From Cupriavidus pinatubonensis (GTDB taxonomy: Bacteria > Pseudomonadota > Gammaproteobacteria > Burkholderiales > Burkholderiaceae), in contig NZ_CP080766.1 of assembly GCF_019602855.1 (NCBI RefSeq), forward strand, positions 310,001 to 374,000: a DNA stretch of 64,000 bases, read 5' to 3'. A model generated the notes under the pieces. That model made no database searches and had not been told where the DNA came from. It saw only the letters and a list, made by a program, of their open reading frames with translations. Each line of letters begins with the position of its first letter. Positions within the stretch are counted from its first letter, which is position 1. Position numbers and translations under genes: made by a program. Below, one piece after another: positions 34,009-42,632 of this stretch.

Positions 34009-34758
34009 TCAGGCCATGCCGCCATTGACGGACAGTACCTGGCCGGTCACATAGGCTGCCGCATCGGAAGCCAGGTAGGCCACCATGCCGGCCACGTCAT
34101 CGGGCGTGCCCGCGCGGCCGGCTGGCACGATCTGGCGGACGCGCTCCGCGGGGAACGCCAGTTCCGTCATGGGGGATTCGATCACGCCCGGCGCCACGGC
34201 ATTGACCGTAACGCCGCGCGACGCCATCTCGATCGCCAGCGAGCGCGTCGCGCCGATCAGGCCCGCCTTGGCCGCGGCATAGTTGGCCTGCCCGCGGTTG
34301 CCCATCACGCCGGCCACCGAGGCCATATTGATGATGCGGCCCCAGCGCGTGCGCATCATCGGCATCAGCAAGGGCTGCGTCACATGGAAAAAGCCGTGCA
34401 GCGAGACGTCGATGACGCGGCGCCACTGGTCGCGGCTCATGCCAAGCAGCGGCGCATCGTCGTGGATGCCGGCGTTGTTGACCAGGATCTGCACCGTGCC
34501 GTGTTGAAGTACACGCTGCAGTGCAGCTTCGGTCGCGTCGGCGTCGGTCACGTCGAAGGCAATGGCGGTCGAGGCACCGCCCGCTGCGCGGATGGTGGCC
34601 GCCACGGCTTCCGCCTGCGCCAGGTTGCGATTCGCGTGGACCCACACCTCATTGCCGGCTGCGGCGAGGGCGTGACTGATAGCACTGCCGATAGCGCCGC
34701 TCGCGCCGGTGACGAGCGCCAGCCTGCGCGTAGCTTGCGGCCTGCCCTGCTGCGCCAT
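34009..34758 (-). CDS. 3-ketoacyl-ACP reductase (FabG-like) of the aryl-polyene-like cluster
   Basis: A 249-residue short-chain dehydrogenase. It has the NADP-binding TGASGAIGSAISHALAAAG, the NNAGIHDD motif, catalytic Ser-Tyr-Lys with MASVAGVMGNRGQANYAAAK, and the C-terminal end VLSVNGGMA. It should reduce the 3-ketoacyl-ACP intermediate during chain extension. GGGAGC lies upstream of the ATG at 34758. It stands between the ACP gene and the glycosyltransferase gene in the leftward operon. In primary metabolism a fabG would be next to fabD and acpP, which is not the case here, so this is a dedicated pathway copy. Confidence 0.92.
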   Translation of the reverse strand: MAQQGRPQATRRLALVTGASGAIGSAISHALAAAGNEVWVHANRNLAQAEAVAATIRAAGGASTAIAFDVTDADATEAALQRVLQHGTVQILVNNAGIHDDAPLLGMSRDQWRRVIDVSLHGFFHVTQPLLMPMMRTRWGRIINMASVAGVMGNRGQANYAAAKAGLIGATRSLAIEMASRGVTVNAVAPGVIESPMTELAFPAERVRQIVPAGRAGTPDDVAGMVAYLASDAAAYVTGQVLSVNGGMA

Positions 34759-34809
34759 AAGTGCTCCCTGTCCTGCTCCTGTCCGCCGGATCGGCCTTGG
34801 CCGCCGCGC

Positions 34810-35070
34810 TCAGCGCGTGCGGTTTGCCGCGACGTAGGCGGCCAGGCTGCCCAGCGAGGCGAAGATGGTCTTGTTGTCGGGATTGTCCGAGCGCAGTTCG
34901 ACCCCGTACTTGCGCGACACCAGCAGCGCGATTTCCAGGATATCGATGGAATCGAGCCCGAAACCGTCGCCGTAAAGCGGCGTATCGGCGCTCACGTCTT
35001 CCAGTTTCAGGTCGGCGATGTCCAGTTCGCCAATGATCAGGCTAGCGAGTTCCGTGTCGAGTTCGTTCAT
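34810..35070 (-). CDS. Acyl carrier protein
   Basis: An 86-residue carrier protein. The phosphopantetheine serine is Ser41 in GFGLDSIDILEIALLVSRKY, the usual D-S-I/L motif. It carries the growing acyl chain for the ketosynthase, ketoreductase and dehydratases of this cluster. Canonical aryl polyene clusters have two ACPs; only one is seen here. ATG at 35070 is used because the preceding extension (MPGFGSIASPSSG...) is unlike ACPs. It is the first gene of the leftward operon, divergent from the main rightward operon across a 253-base region. Confidence 0.9.
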   Translation of the reverse strand: MNELDTELASLIIGELDIADLKLEDVSADTPLYGDGFGLDSIDILEIALLVSRKYGVELRSDNPDNKTIFASLGSLAAYVAANRTR

Positions 35071-35323
35071 TGTCGTGAATGTCTTCTTCCGCTCATAAGT
35101 GACGCCGGAAGACGGCGAGGCGATGCTACCAAAGCCCGGCACATCGCACTACCTGAGAGAAGTTTAGTAACAACATTGGAACGACTTTGCTGAAACATCG
35201 CTGCGTCCCCGGGGTCTTTTAAGGTATAAAGCGTTCGCCTTGACGGCGTTGCGCGCGCGAAATGCCATTCTGTGCGCCATCCGCCCGCAGGAAAAGAGTA
35301 TATTGCATCACAATAATTCCGTA

Positions 35324-36034
35324 ATGCCCTCGAGCCAACCTTCCCACCCAGTCGTCCCGTCTTCCGCCGCAACGCCGCTACTGCAGCGTGCCGGTTGGGT
35401 GGCTGCACCCGTGGGCTTTCTGGCGTACGAATCGGCACTTCACCACGCGGCGCATACGCCGGGAAGCGAAGTCCCGGCGCTGATGCTGGGACTGGCGCCA
35501 TTTGTGCTGATTGCCCTCGCCGCAGCGTGGCGCGCCACTTGGCGCTTGCCCTGGCTAGTGTTTGTGACGGCTTGCGGCGTTGCGTTGTGGGTCGCGCGCA
35601 TTCCCTTGGCCGCTCATTTTGGCTGGACTTACTTCCTCCAGCACTTTGGGGCGAACACGGCTCTCGCCGCCATGTTCGGCCGGACGCTGCGCGCTGGCGC
35701 GACACCGCTCTGCAGCGAGTTCGCGGCGGCGATCCACGGCCCGCTGACGCCGGACATGCAACGCTATACCCAGCGCGTGACCCAGGCCTGGACCCTGTTC
35801 TTCGGCGCGACGGCCCTGGCGTCGCTCGTGCTATTTGCGGTCGCGCCCATGTCAACGTGGTCGACGTTTGCCAATCTCGGCACCCCCATCCTGATCGCGC
35901 TGATGTTCGTTGCCGAAGCGGCCTGCCGCCGCGCGCTGCTGCCGGCGGCCAAGGACACCGGCGTGCTCGATGCCGTGCGCGGCTATCGCACCGTGATGAC
36001 CGAGCGCGCCAGCCGCGCCGGCGCGTCGCGCTGA
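35324..36034 (+). CDS. Membrane protein of the aryl-polyene-like cluster (COG4648 type)
   Basis: A 236-residue polytopic inner-membrane protein, with about five hydrophobic helices (APVGFLAYESALHHAAHTPG, LAPFVLIALAAAWRATWRLP, LPWLVFVTACGVALWVARIP, QAWTLFFGATALASLVLFAV and ANLGTPILIALMFVAEAACR). It matches the COG4648 membrane proteins that open many aryl polyene and related fatty-acid clusters. Their job is unknown. The start at ATG 35324 (MPSSQPSHPVV) is a choice among weak options, since no strong ribosome site is seen. It leads the nine-gene rightward operon. Confidence 0.82.
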   Translation: MPSSQPSHPVVPSSAATPLLQRAGWVAAPVGFLAYESALHHAAHTPGSEVPALMLGLAPFVLIALAAAWRATWRLPWLVFVTACGVALWVARIPLAAHFGWTYFLQHFGANTALAAMFGRTLRAGATPLCSEFAAAIHGPLTPDMQRYTQRVTQAWTLFFGATALASLVLFAVAPMSTWSTFANLGTPILIALMFVAEAACRRALLPAAKDTGVLDAVRGYRTVMTERASRAGASR

Positions 36035-36047
36035 ACGCGGATTGCTT

Positions 36048-37760
36048 ATGACGAGCACGTTCGCCCTTCTCTCTCATCCCGACCCAGACAGCGTCGTCGC
36101 GTGGCGCGGCAGCCAACCGGTCACGGCCAGCCGGTTCCTGGCGGATGTCCACGCGCTCGCGGCACGCCTGCCACCCGGCGACCACGTCTTCAATGCGTGT
36201 GCGGATCGATACCGCTTTGCGGTCGGACTCTGCGCGTCGCTGCTGTGCGGCAAGGTGAGCCTGCTGCCGTCGGCACAGACGCCGGAAACGGTGCGGCAAC
36301 TCGCCGCGTTTGCGCCGGATGTCTTCTGCCTGTACGACGACGCGGATGGCAGCGTGGCGCTGCCCCGTTTCTTTTACGATGCATCTGAGCCCGAGCCATC
36401 CGCACCGCTGCCCGTACCGGACATTCCGGCAGAGCGGCTGATGGCCTATGTGTTCACCTCGGGCACCACCGGCCAGCCTGTCGCCCATGCCAAGACGTGG
36501 GGCGCGATGGTGCGCGGCGCGCGTGCCACGGCGCAACGCCTTGGCCTGGCGGACGGCCGCGCGTGGACGCTGGTCGGCACGCTGCCCCCGCAGCATATGT
36601 TCGGACTGGAAGCCACGGTGATGCTGGCCCTGCAAGGTAGCGCAGCGCTGGCCTCGGTGCGCGCGTTCTATCCGGCCGATATCCGCGCTGCCCTGCGCGA
36701 CGTCCCGCAGCCACGCGCGCTGGTGACGTCCCCGGTGCACCTGCGCGCACTGCTGCAATCAGACAGCGACCTGCCTGCCGCCGACCTCGTGCTGTCCGCT
36801 ACGGCCCCGATGAGCCGAGCCATGGCACGGCAGGCGCAGGCTGGTCTGGCGGCACCTTTGCTCGAGATCTACGGCAGCACCGAGACCGGCGCGATGGCGA
36901 CGCGCAAAACCGCCGACACGGACGAATGGACGCTGTTGCCCGGCATCACCCTGGAAAGCCGCAGCGATCACGCTGGCGATGGCGAATCCGAGCCCGCGAT
37001 ACGGGTCCGCGGCGGCCACATCGACGAGCCAGTGGCGCTCGGCGATGCCATCGCGCCGCTCGACGCCGGGCGCTTCGTGCTCCACGGCCGCAAGGCCGAC
37101 ATGATCAAGATAGCCGGCAAGCGCACGTCGCTCGCCTATCTCAATCAGCAACTCACAGCCATCGACGGCGTGCAGGACGGCACCTTCTACGTGCCCGATG
37201 ACGTGCATGAAGTCGAGGCCGCAGGCCGCGTGGTGCGGCTCGTGGCGCTGGCCGTAGCCCCCGGCGTGCCGGCCGCGCGCATCCTGCAGGAGCTGCGCGA
37301 GCGCATCGACGCCGCGTTCCTGCCGCGGCCGCTTTGTCTCGTCGATCGCCTGCCGCGCAATGCCGCGGGCAAGCTTCCGCGAGAAGCACTGGCGCCGCTG
37401 GTGGCCGCGCAACTGGCACAGCGCCACGCGCCAGGCTTTGTGATCGACGCGGGGCACCCGGCGATAGCGGGCCATTTTCCGGGCAATCCCGTGGTCCCCG
37501 GCGTGGTACTGCTGGACCATGCGATCCTGCAGATCGGCGCAGCGCTCGGACAACCGCTTGCCGTCGCGCAAGTTGGCACGGTCAAGTTCCTGAGCCCGGT
37601 CCGGCCCGGCGAGCGGGTCGAGGTCGCACACCAGCTGCATGGGGACCACGCCGGCACGGCGTCCATCCGCTTCACGCTGCGCGCGGGCGGCCGTGACGTG
37701 GCCAGCGGCACGCTGAGCACGCGGGCCACGCTGGCGAGCAGGGAGGCATCGCCATGCTGA
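36048..37760 (+). CDS. Fused acyl-CoA/ACP ligase and FabZ-like dehydratase
   Basis: A 570-residue two-domain protein. Residues 1-450 are an adenylate-forming ligase with YVFTSGTTGQPVAHAKTWG (P-loop), LLEIYGSTETGAMATRK, FVLHGRKADMIKIAGKR and the lysine end RLPRNAAGKLPREAL. The last 120 residues are a hot-dog dehydratase domain with IAGHFPGNPVVPGVVLLDHA, the FabZ/ApeI-like active-site motif with the His of H-F-P-G. So one polypeptide activates a carboxylic acid starter or monomer and dehydrates a 3-hydroxyacyl chain. It starts 14 bases after the membrane protein gene. A TTG at 36042 is rejected. Confidence 0.9.
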   Translation: MTSTFALLSHPDPDSVVAWRGSQPVTASRFLADVHALAARLPPGDHVFNACADRYRFAVGLCASLLCGKVSLLPSAQTPETVRQLAAFAPDVFCLYDDADGSVALPRFFYDASEPEPSAPLPVPDIPAERLMAYVFTSGTTGQPVAHAKTWGAMVRGARATAQRLGLADGRAWTLVGTLPPQHMFGLEATVMLALQGSAALASVRAFYPADIRAALRDVPQPRALVTSPVHLRALLQSDSDLPAADLVLSATAPMSRAMARQAQAGLAAPLLEIYGSTETGAMATRKTADTDEWTLLPGITLESRSDHAGDGESEPAIRVRGGHIDEPVALGDAIAPLDAGRFVLHGRKADMIKIAGKRTSLAYLNQQLTAIDGVQDGTFYVPDDVHEVEAAGRVVRLVALAVAPGVPAARILQELRERIDAAFLPRPLCLVDRLPRNAAGKLPREALAPLVAAQLAQRHAPGFVIDAGHPAIAGHFPGNPVVPGVVLLDHAILQIGAALGQPLAVAQVGTVKFLSPVRPGERVEVAHQLHGDHAGTASIRFTLRAGGRDVASGTLSTRATLASREASPC

Positions 37761-38725
37761 CCTGGCTTCGCAAGCCCCAGCCACTGGACACCGACTGGTC
37801 CAGCCGCCAGGAACGCAGCAATGTCACGCTGATGCGCGTGATGACGTGGATTTCGCTCGCGCTCGGCCGCCCTGCCGGGCGCGTGGTGCTGCGCCTGATC
37901 GCGGCGTACTTCACGCTGTTCTCGCCGACCGCGCGCCATGCCTCGCGCGCGTACATGGACCGCGCGCTCGGCCGCGAAGCCGGCTGGATGGACGGCTTCC
38001 GCCATGTCTTCACGTTCGCGTCGACCATCCACGACCGCATCTACCTGCTCAACGGCCGCTTCGACCTGTTCGACATCCGCCTGCACGGCGAAAAGCAGCT
38101 CGAACAGACGATCGCGCGCGGGCAAGGCGCGTTCCTGATGGGCGCGCACCTGGGCAGTTTCGAGGTGATCCGCGCCATGGGCCGGAAGCATCCGGACATG
38201 CGTGTCGCCATCACCATGTACGAAGAGAACGCCCACAAGCTCAACGACGTGCTGCAGTCGATCAACCCGGCCATGCGCCGCGACATGATCACGCTGGGCA
38301 AGGTCGACGCCATGCTGCGCGTGCGCGACTACCTGGACCGCGGCTACATGATCGGCATGCTGGCCGACCGCACGCTGTCGCAGCGCGCGACGGACCCGGT
38401 ACAGCAGTGCGATTTCCTGGGGGCGCCGACGGGCTTCCCGACCGGTCCGCTGCGCATGGCGGCCATGCTGCGCCGGCCGGTGTTCTTCATCACCGGGCTG
38501 TACCGCGGCGGCAATCGCTACGATGTGCACTTCGTACCGCTTGCCGACTTCTCGCAAGTCGCGCGCGGACGCCGCGAGGCCGAAGTGCAGGCCGCGCTGC
38601 AACGCTACGTGGCGCTGCTCGAGCAGTTCTGCCGCAGTGCGCCGTACAACTGGTTCAATTTCTACGACTTCTGGCACGCCGGCCCGCCGCTGTCCGAACA
38701 GCCGCCGCCAGGCAACGAGCCCTGA
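37754..38725 (+). CDS. LpxL/HtrB-like lipid acyltransferase of the aryl-polyene-like cluster
   Basis: A 323-residue acyltransferase of the lysophospholipid/lipid A family. The catalytic H-x4-E motif is visible as GAHLGSFEV (His132, Glu137), with a first membrane-anchoring helix around residues 27-45. It should transfer an acyl chain, possibly the polyene itself, to a lipid or sugar acceptor at the inner membrane. It overlaps the preceding ligase-dehydratase gene by seven bases. Such acyltransferases are regular members of aryl polyene clusters, where they attach the polyene to a glycerol- or sugar-based lipid. Confidence 0.9.
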   Translation: MLTWLRKPQPLDTDWSSRQERSNVTLMRVMTWISLALGRPAGRVVLRLIAAYFTLFSPTARHASRAYMDRALGREAGWMDGFRHVFTFASTIHDRIYLLNGRFDLFDIRLHGEKQLEQTIARGQGAFLMGAHLGSFEVIRAMGRKHPDMRVAITMYEENAHKLNDVLQSINPAMRRDMITLGKVDAMLRVRDYLDRGYMIGMLADRTLSQRATDPVQQCDFLGAPTGFPTGPLRMAAMLRRPVFFITGLYRGGNRYDVHFVPLADFSQVARGRREAEVQAALQRYVALLEQFCRSAPYNWFNFYDFWHAGPPLSEQPPPGNEP

Positions 38726-38728
38726 CCG

Positions 38729-39337
38729 ATGCGCCGAATCCGCCTGATTTTGCCGGCCCTGCTGCTGGCTGCTGCAATGCTGCCCGGCATGGCCGGGCAG
38801 GCGCTCGCCGCCGACAGCGGCTCGTCCGCCTGGGGCGTCGACCAGCTCATGTCCGCACTCGCGCAGCGCAAGTCCGGCCGCGTGCAGTTCACCGAGACCA
38901 AGTACCTGGCGATCCTGGATCGCCCGGTGGAATCGAGTGGCGAACTGGTGTTCACCGCGCCCGACCACCTCGAAAAACGCACCGTCACGCCCAAACCTGA
39001 AAACCTGGTGCTCGACGGCGACATGATGACGGTGGAACGCGGCGGCAAACGCTTCACCATGCCGCTGCAGAACTACCCGGAAATCGCCGCGTTCATCGAG
39101 AGCATCCGCGGCACGCTGGCGGGCAACCGCACCACGCTCGAACGCTACTACAAGCTCGGCCTCCAGGGCCGCGCGAGCCGCTGGACGCTGACGCTAACGC
39201 CGGCCGATTCGCGCATGGCGGCCATGGTCACCCAGGTGCGTATCGAGGGCGCTCATGATGGGCTCGACAGTGTGGAAATCCGCCAGGCCGACGGCGACCG
39301 TTCGGTCATGAAGATCCGCCCCGCCGGCAAGCCATGA
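38729..39337 (+). CDS. LolA-like outer-membrane lipoprotein carrier homologue
   Basis: A 202-residue exported protein with a Sec signal peptide (residues 1-28, ending GQALAAD) and a LolA/LolB-type fold (VDQLMSALAQRKSGRVQFTE, then SSGELVFTAPDHLEKRTVTP and NLVLDGDMMTVERGGKR). LolA family members carry hydrophobic acyl cargo across the periplasm. In aryl polyene clusters they are thought to help move the lipid product to the outer membrane. It starts three bases after the acyltransferase stop and overlaps the exporter start by four bases (ATGA), so transport and periplasmic carrier are co-translated. Confidence 0.9.
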   Translation: MRRIRLILPALLLAAAMLPGMAGQALAADSGSSAWGVDQLMSALAQRKSGRVQFTETKYLAILDRPVESSGELVFTAPDHLEKRTVTPKPENLVLDGDMMTVERGGKRFTMPLQNYPEIAAFIESIRGTLAGNRTTLERYYKLGLQGRASRWTLTLTPADSRMAAMVTQVRIEGAHDGLDSVEIRQADGDRSVMKIRPAGKP

Positions 39338-41772
39338 TGCCGGCGCCGCGCGGCGGTTCGCGCACAACCGCCCTGCCCTGGGCCCGGCTGGCCGTGGCGC
39401 TCTGGCTGGCGTGGTTGCTGGCCTGCGCGGCCGTGGTTGCGCGCACCGGGTTCACCGCCGACCTGTCCGCGTTCCTGCCGCGCATGCCGAGCGCCGAACA
39501 GCAATTGCTGGTGGACCAGTTGCGCGAAGGACTGGTGTCGCGCCTGATCCTGGTCGGTGTGGAAGGCGGCGACGCCGACGGGCGTGCGGCCGTATCGCGG
39601 ACGATGGCGGCCAGGCTGCGCCAGGATGCCCGGTTCTCTGCGATCACCAATGGCGAGCCGGTCAACCAGGCCGCCGACCAGCGCTATGTCTACAACCACC
39701 GCTACCTGCTGAGCCCGACGGTCACGCCCGAACGGTTCTCGCAGCAGGGCCTGTCCGCGGCCGTCGGCGAAACGTTCGATCTGCTGGCGTCCCCGGCCGG
39801 ACTGTTCACCAAGTCCCTGCTGCCACGCGACCCGACCGGCGAAGTGATGTCGATGATGGGCCAGCTTGACGCCCAGCAACGCGTGCCGATGCACGCGGGC
39901 GCGTGGGTTTCGCATGACGGGAAGCGTGCCGTACTGCTCGCGCAGACGGCTAGCGCCGGCTCCGACACCGACGGCCAGGCCCGGGCGATCGACGCCATCC
40001 ACGGGGCATTTGCCGACGCGGCCAAGGCCGGCCCGTACCGGCTCGTGATGACGGGGCCCGGCGTGTTCTCGGTCAAGGCACGCGACACCATCCGCCATGA
40101 CGTGGAACGGCTGTCGGCAATCGGCATAGCGATCATCATCACGCTGCTGCTGGTGGTGTATCGCTCGGTGCCGCTGCTGGTGCTCGGGCTTGTGCCGGTG
40201 CTGTCCGGCGCGCTGGCCGGCATTGCGGCCGTGAGCCTCGGTTTCGGCGGGACCGTGCACGGGCTGACGCTCGGCTTCGGCACCACGCTGATCGGCGAAG
40301 CCGTCGACTATTCGATCTACCTTTTCGTCCAGTCGGCGCAGTACACGCGCAACGGGCAGCGAGACAACCGCGCCTGGATCGCCGGCTTCTGGCCGACCGT
40401 GCGGCTCGGCGTGCTGACTTCGGTGTGCGGGTTCGCCTCGCTGCTGCTGTCGGGCTTTCCGGGGCTGGCGCAGCTTGGGCTGTACTCGATCGCCGGGCTG
40501 GCCACCGCCGCGCTGGTCACGCGCTTCGTGCTGCCGCATCTGGTCCCTGCCAACCTGCACCTGCGCGATGTCACGCCGCTCGGCCAGCGCCTGGCGGCGC
40601 TGCTGGCGCGCGCCAGCCGGCTGCGATGGCTGGTGGCCGTGGCGGCGATTGCCGCCTGCGCTGTGCTGTGGGCGCGCCACGACTCGCTGTGGGGACGCGA
40701 GCTGTCGGCGCTGAGCCCCGTGGCGGCCTCGGAGCAGGCGCTCGACGCCTCGCTGCGCGCCGATCTTGGCGCGCCCGACGTGCGCTACCTGGTGGTCCTT
40801 TCGGGCCCGGACCAGGAATCAGTACTGCGGGATGCCGAGCGCGTAGCGCGCGAACTCGATCCTCTCGTGGCATCAGATGTCATCGGCGGCTACGAAAGCC
40901 CCGCTCGCTACCTGCCAAGCGCCGCGACCCAACGCGCGCGCCAGGCCAGCCTGCCACCGCCCGAGGAACTGTCGCAGCGCCTGCGCACGGCCATCGCGCA
41001 ACAGCCCGTGCGGCCGGAACTGTTCGCTCCGTTCCTGGCAGAGGCCAACCAGGCACGCACGGCGCCGCTGCTGCAGCGCCAGGACCTCAAGGGCACGTCG
41101 ATGGCGCTTGCCATCGACGCCCTGCTGACCCAGCGCGGCGACCACTGGAATGCCACCCTGCCCTTGCGTGCGCCGGCCAATGCCAAATCCACCGACGTGC
41201 TCGACAGCCAGCCCATACGCGCGGCACTGGCGCGCGCCGGTGCCGGCCATGCGCTCTTCGTTGACCTCAAGCGCGAGTCGGACCAGCTCTATGGCGGCTA
41301 TATGCGCGAGGCGCTGCACCTCTCGCTCGGCGGCGTGCTCGCCATTCTCGTGCTGCTTTCGGTAGCGCTGCGTTCGCCACGCCGCGTGCTGGCCACAGTA
41401 CTGCCGCTGGCCGCGGCGGCGCTGGCTGTCATGGGCGGGCTGGCGGCGCTGGGCCAGCCGCTCACACTTTTGCATCTGGTAGGCCTGCTGCTGCTTGTGG
41501 CAGTGGGATCGAACTACGCGCTGTTTTTCAATGGCGCGGCCGGTAGCGGGCCGGCGACGGCCATTTCGGCGCATACACTGGTATCGCTGCTGTTGGCCAA
41601 CATGACCACGGTGGCGGCGTTCGGGCTACTGGCTTTGTCGGATTTGCCGCTGCTGAAGGCATTCGGCCTGACAGTCGGTCCGGGCGCGGTGCTGGCGTTG
41701 TGCTTCTCGGCCATCCTGGCGCCCACGCCAGCCAACGCTAGCGGTAGCAGCTGGAACGATGAAGACGTCTGA
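39334..41772 (+). CDS. MMPL/RND-type lipid exporter of the aryl-polyene-like cluster
   Basis: An 812-residue inner-membrane transporter with twelve helices arranged as two repeats. Each repeat has a large periplasmic loop: after the first helix (residues about 40-260) and again at 450-640. Family segments include FGTTLIGEAVDYSIYLFVQS in the first half and VGLLLLVAVGSNYALFFNGA with ALSDLPLLKAFGLTVGPGAV in the second. MMPL proteins flip or export lipids and polyketides. In aryl polyene clusters the MMPL exporter is a core member. It overlaps the following deacetylase gene by 14 bases. Confidence 0.92.
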   Translation: MMPAPRGGSRTTALPWARLAVALWLAWLLACAAVVARTGFTADLSAFLPRMPSAEQQLLVDQLREGLVSRLILVGVEGGDADGRAAVSRTMAARLRQDARFSAITNGEPVNQAADQRYVYNHRYLLSPTVTPERFSQQGLSAAVGETFDLLASPAGLFTKSLLPRDPTGEVMSMMGQLDAQQRVPMHAGAWVSHDGKRAVLLAQTASAGSDTDGQARAIDAIHGAFADAAKAGPYRLVMTGPGVFSVKARDTIRHDVERLSAIGIAIIITLLLVVYRSVPLLVLGLVPVLSGALAGIAAVSLGFGGTVHGLTLGFGTTLIGEAVDYSIYLFVQSAQYTRNGQRDNRAWIAGFWPTVRLGVLTSVCGFASLLLSGFPGLAQLGLYSIAGLATAALVTRFVLPHLVPANLHLRDVTPLGQRLAALLARASRLRWLVAVAAIAACAVLWARHDSLWGRELSALSPVAASEQALDASLRADLGAPDVRYLVVLSGPDQESVLRDAERVARELDPLVASDVIGGYESPARYLPSAATQRARQASLPPPEELSQRLRTAIAQQPVRPELFAPFLAEANQARTAPLLQRQDLKGTSMALAIDALLTQRGDHWNATLPLRAPANAKSTDVLDSQPIRAALARAGAGHALFVDLKRESDQLYGGYMREALHLSLGGVLAILVLLSVALRSPRRVLATVLPLAAAALAVMGGLAALGQPLTLLHLVGLLLLVAVGSNYALFFNGAAGSGPATAISAHTLVSLLLANMTTVAAFGLLALSDLPLLKAFGLTVGPGAVLALCFSAILAPTPANASGSSWNDEDV

Positions 41773-42628
41773 CATGAACCCCACTGCGCAGCACGGGCCG
41801 ATGCCACCAGCGGCGCGCCGCTGGCGGCCCGGCATGCTGCTGTACGGCGCGGGCGTGGTGCACGCAGGTGCCGCCGCGGCTGTGCTCGCCAATCCGGCCA
41901 CACTCGGCCTGGCTGCAGCGAGTGTCGGCGTCACGCATGCGGTGCTTGCTACAGTCGGACTGTGGCCGCGCAGCACGTGGCTCGGGCCGAACGTGCTGCG
42001 GCTGCCAGCGAGCGCCGGCAACAGCGTGGCGCTGACTTTCGATGACGGCCCGCACCCGGACATGACCCCGCGCGTGCTCGACATGCTCGACCGTCATGGC
42101 GCGCGCGCCACGTTTTTCTGCATTGGCGAGCGCGCGGCGCGATATCCCGATCTCGTACGGGAGATCGCACGCCGCGGGCATACCGTGGAGAACCACAGCA
42201 TGCATCACCGGCTCGATTTTTCGCTGTTCGGCCCCTGGCGCATGCGTCGCGAGATCCGCGCGGCCCAGCAGTTGCTGACCGAGATCACGGGACAGCCACC
42301 GCGCTATTTCCGCGCGCCGGCAGGACTGCGCAATCTGTTCCTCGAACCCGTGCTGTGCGCGGAGGGACTGCAGCTTGCCGCATGGACCCGGCGCGGCTAC
42401 GACACGCGCAACGGCGACCATGCCGCGCGCGTCGTGCAGCGCCTCATGCGAAACCTGGCCGCTGGCGACATCCTGCTGCTGCACGACGGCAATAGCGGTG
42501 TCGATACGGCCGGCAAACCGCACTGCACGACCGTGCTGCCCAAACTGCTTGCAACAATTACCGACGCGGGCCTGCGCTGCGTGACGCTGCGTGCCGGCAT
42601 GGCGGCATGGGACTTGCAAGCGGCTTGA
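41759..42628 (+). CDS. NodB-type polysaccharide deacetylase family protein
   Basis: A 289-residue protein. Two hydrophobic helices at the N-terminus (MLLYGAGVVHAGAAAAVLAN, LGLAAASVGVTHAVLATVGL) anchor it in the membrane. The rest is a carbohydrate esterase 4 domain: SVALTFDDGPHPDMTPRVLD (Asp-Asp metal site), HTVENHSMHHRLDFSLFGPW (His ligands), RYFRAPAGLRNLFLEP and ILLLHDGN. It removes acetyl groups from sugars or a related amide. It lies inside the operon between the exporter and the ketosynthase, which is unusual for aryl polyene clusters, so it may modify the sugar part of the product. ATG 41774 is an alternative start. Confidence 0.88.
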   Translation: MKTSDMNPTAQHGPMPPAARRWRPGMLLYGAGVVHAGAAAAVLANPATLGLAAASVGVTHAVLATVGLWPRSTWLGPNVLRLPASAGNSVALTFDDGPHPDMTPRVLDMLDRHGARATFFCIGERAARYPDLVREIARRGHTVENHSMHHRLDFSLFGPWRMRREIRAAQQLLTEITGQPPRYFRAPAGLRNLFLEPVLCAEGLQLAAWTRRGYDTRNGDHAARVVQRLMRNLAAGDILLLHDGNSGVDTAGKPHCTTVLPKLLATITDAGLRCVTLRAGMAAWDLQAA

Positions 42629-42632
42629 TACA

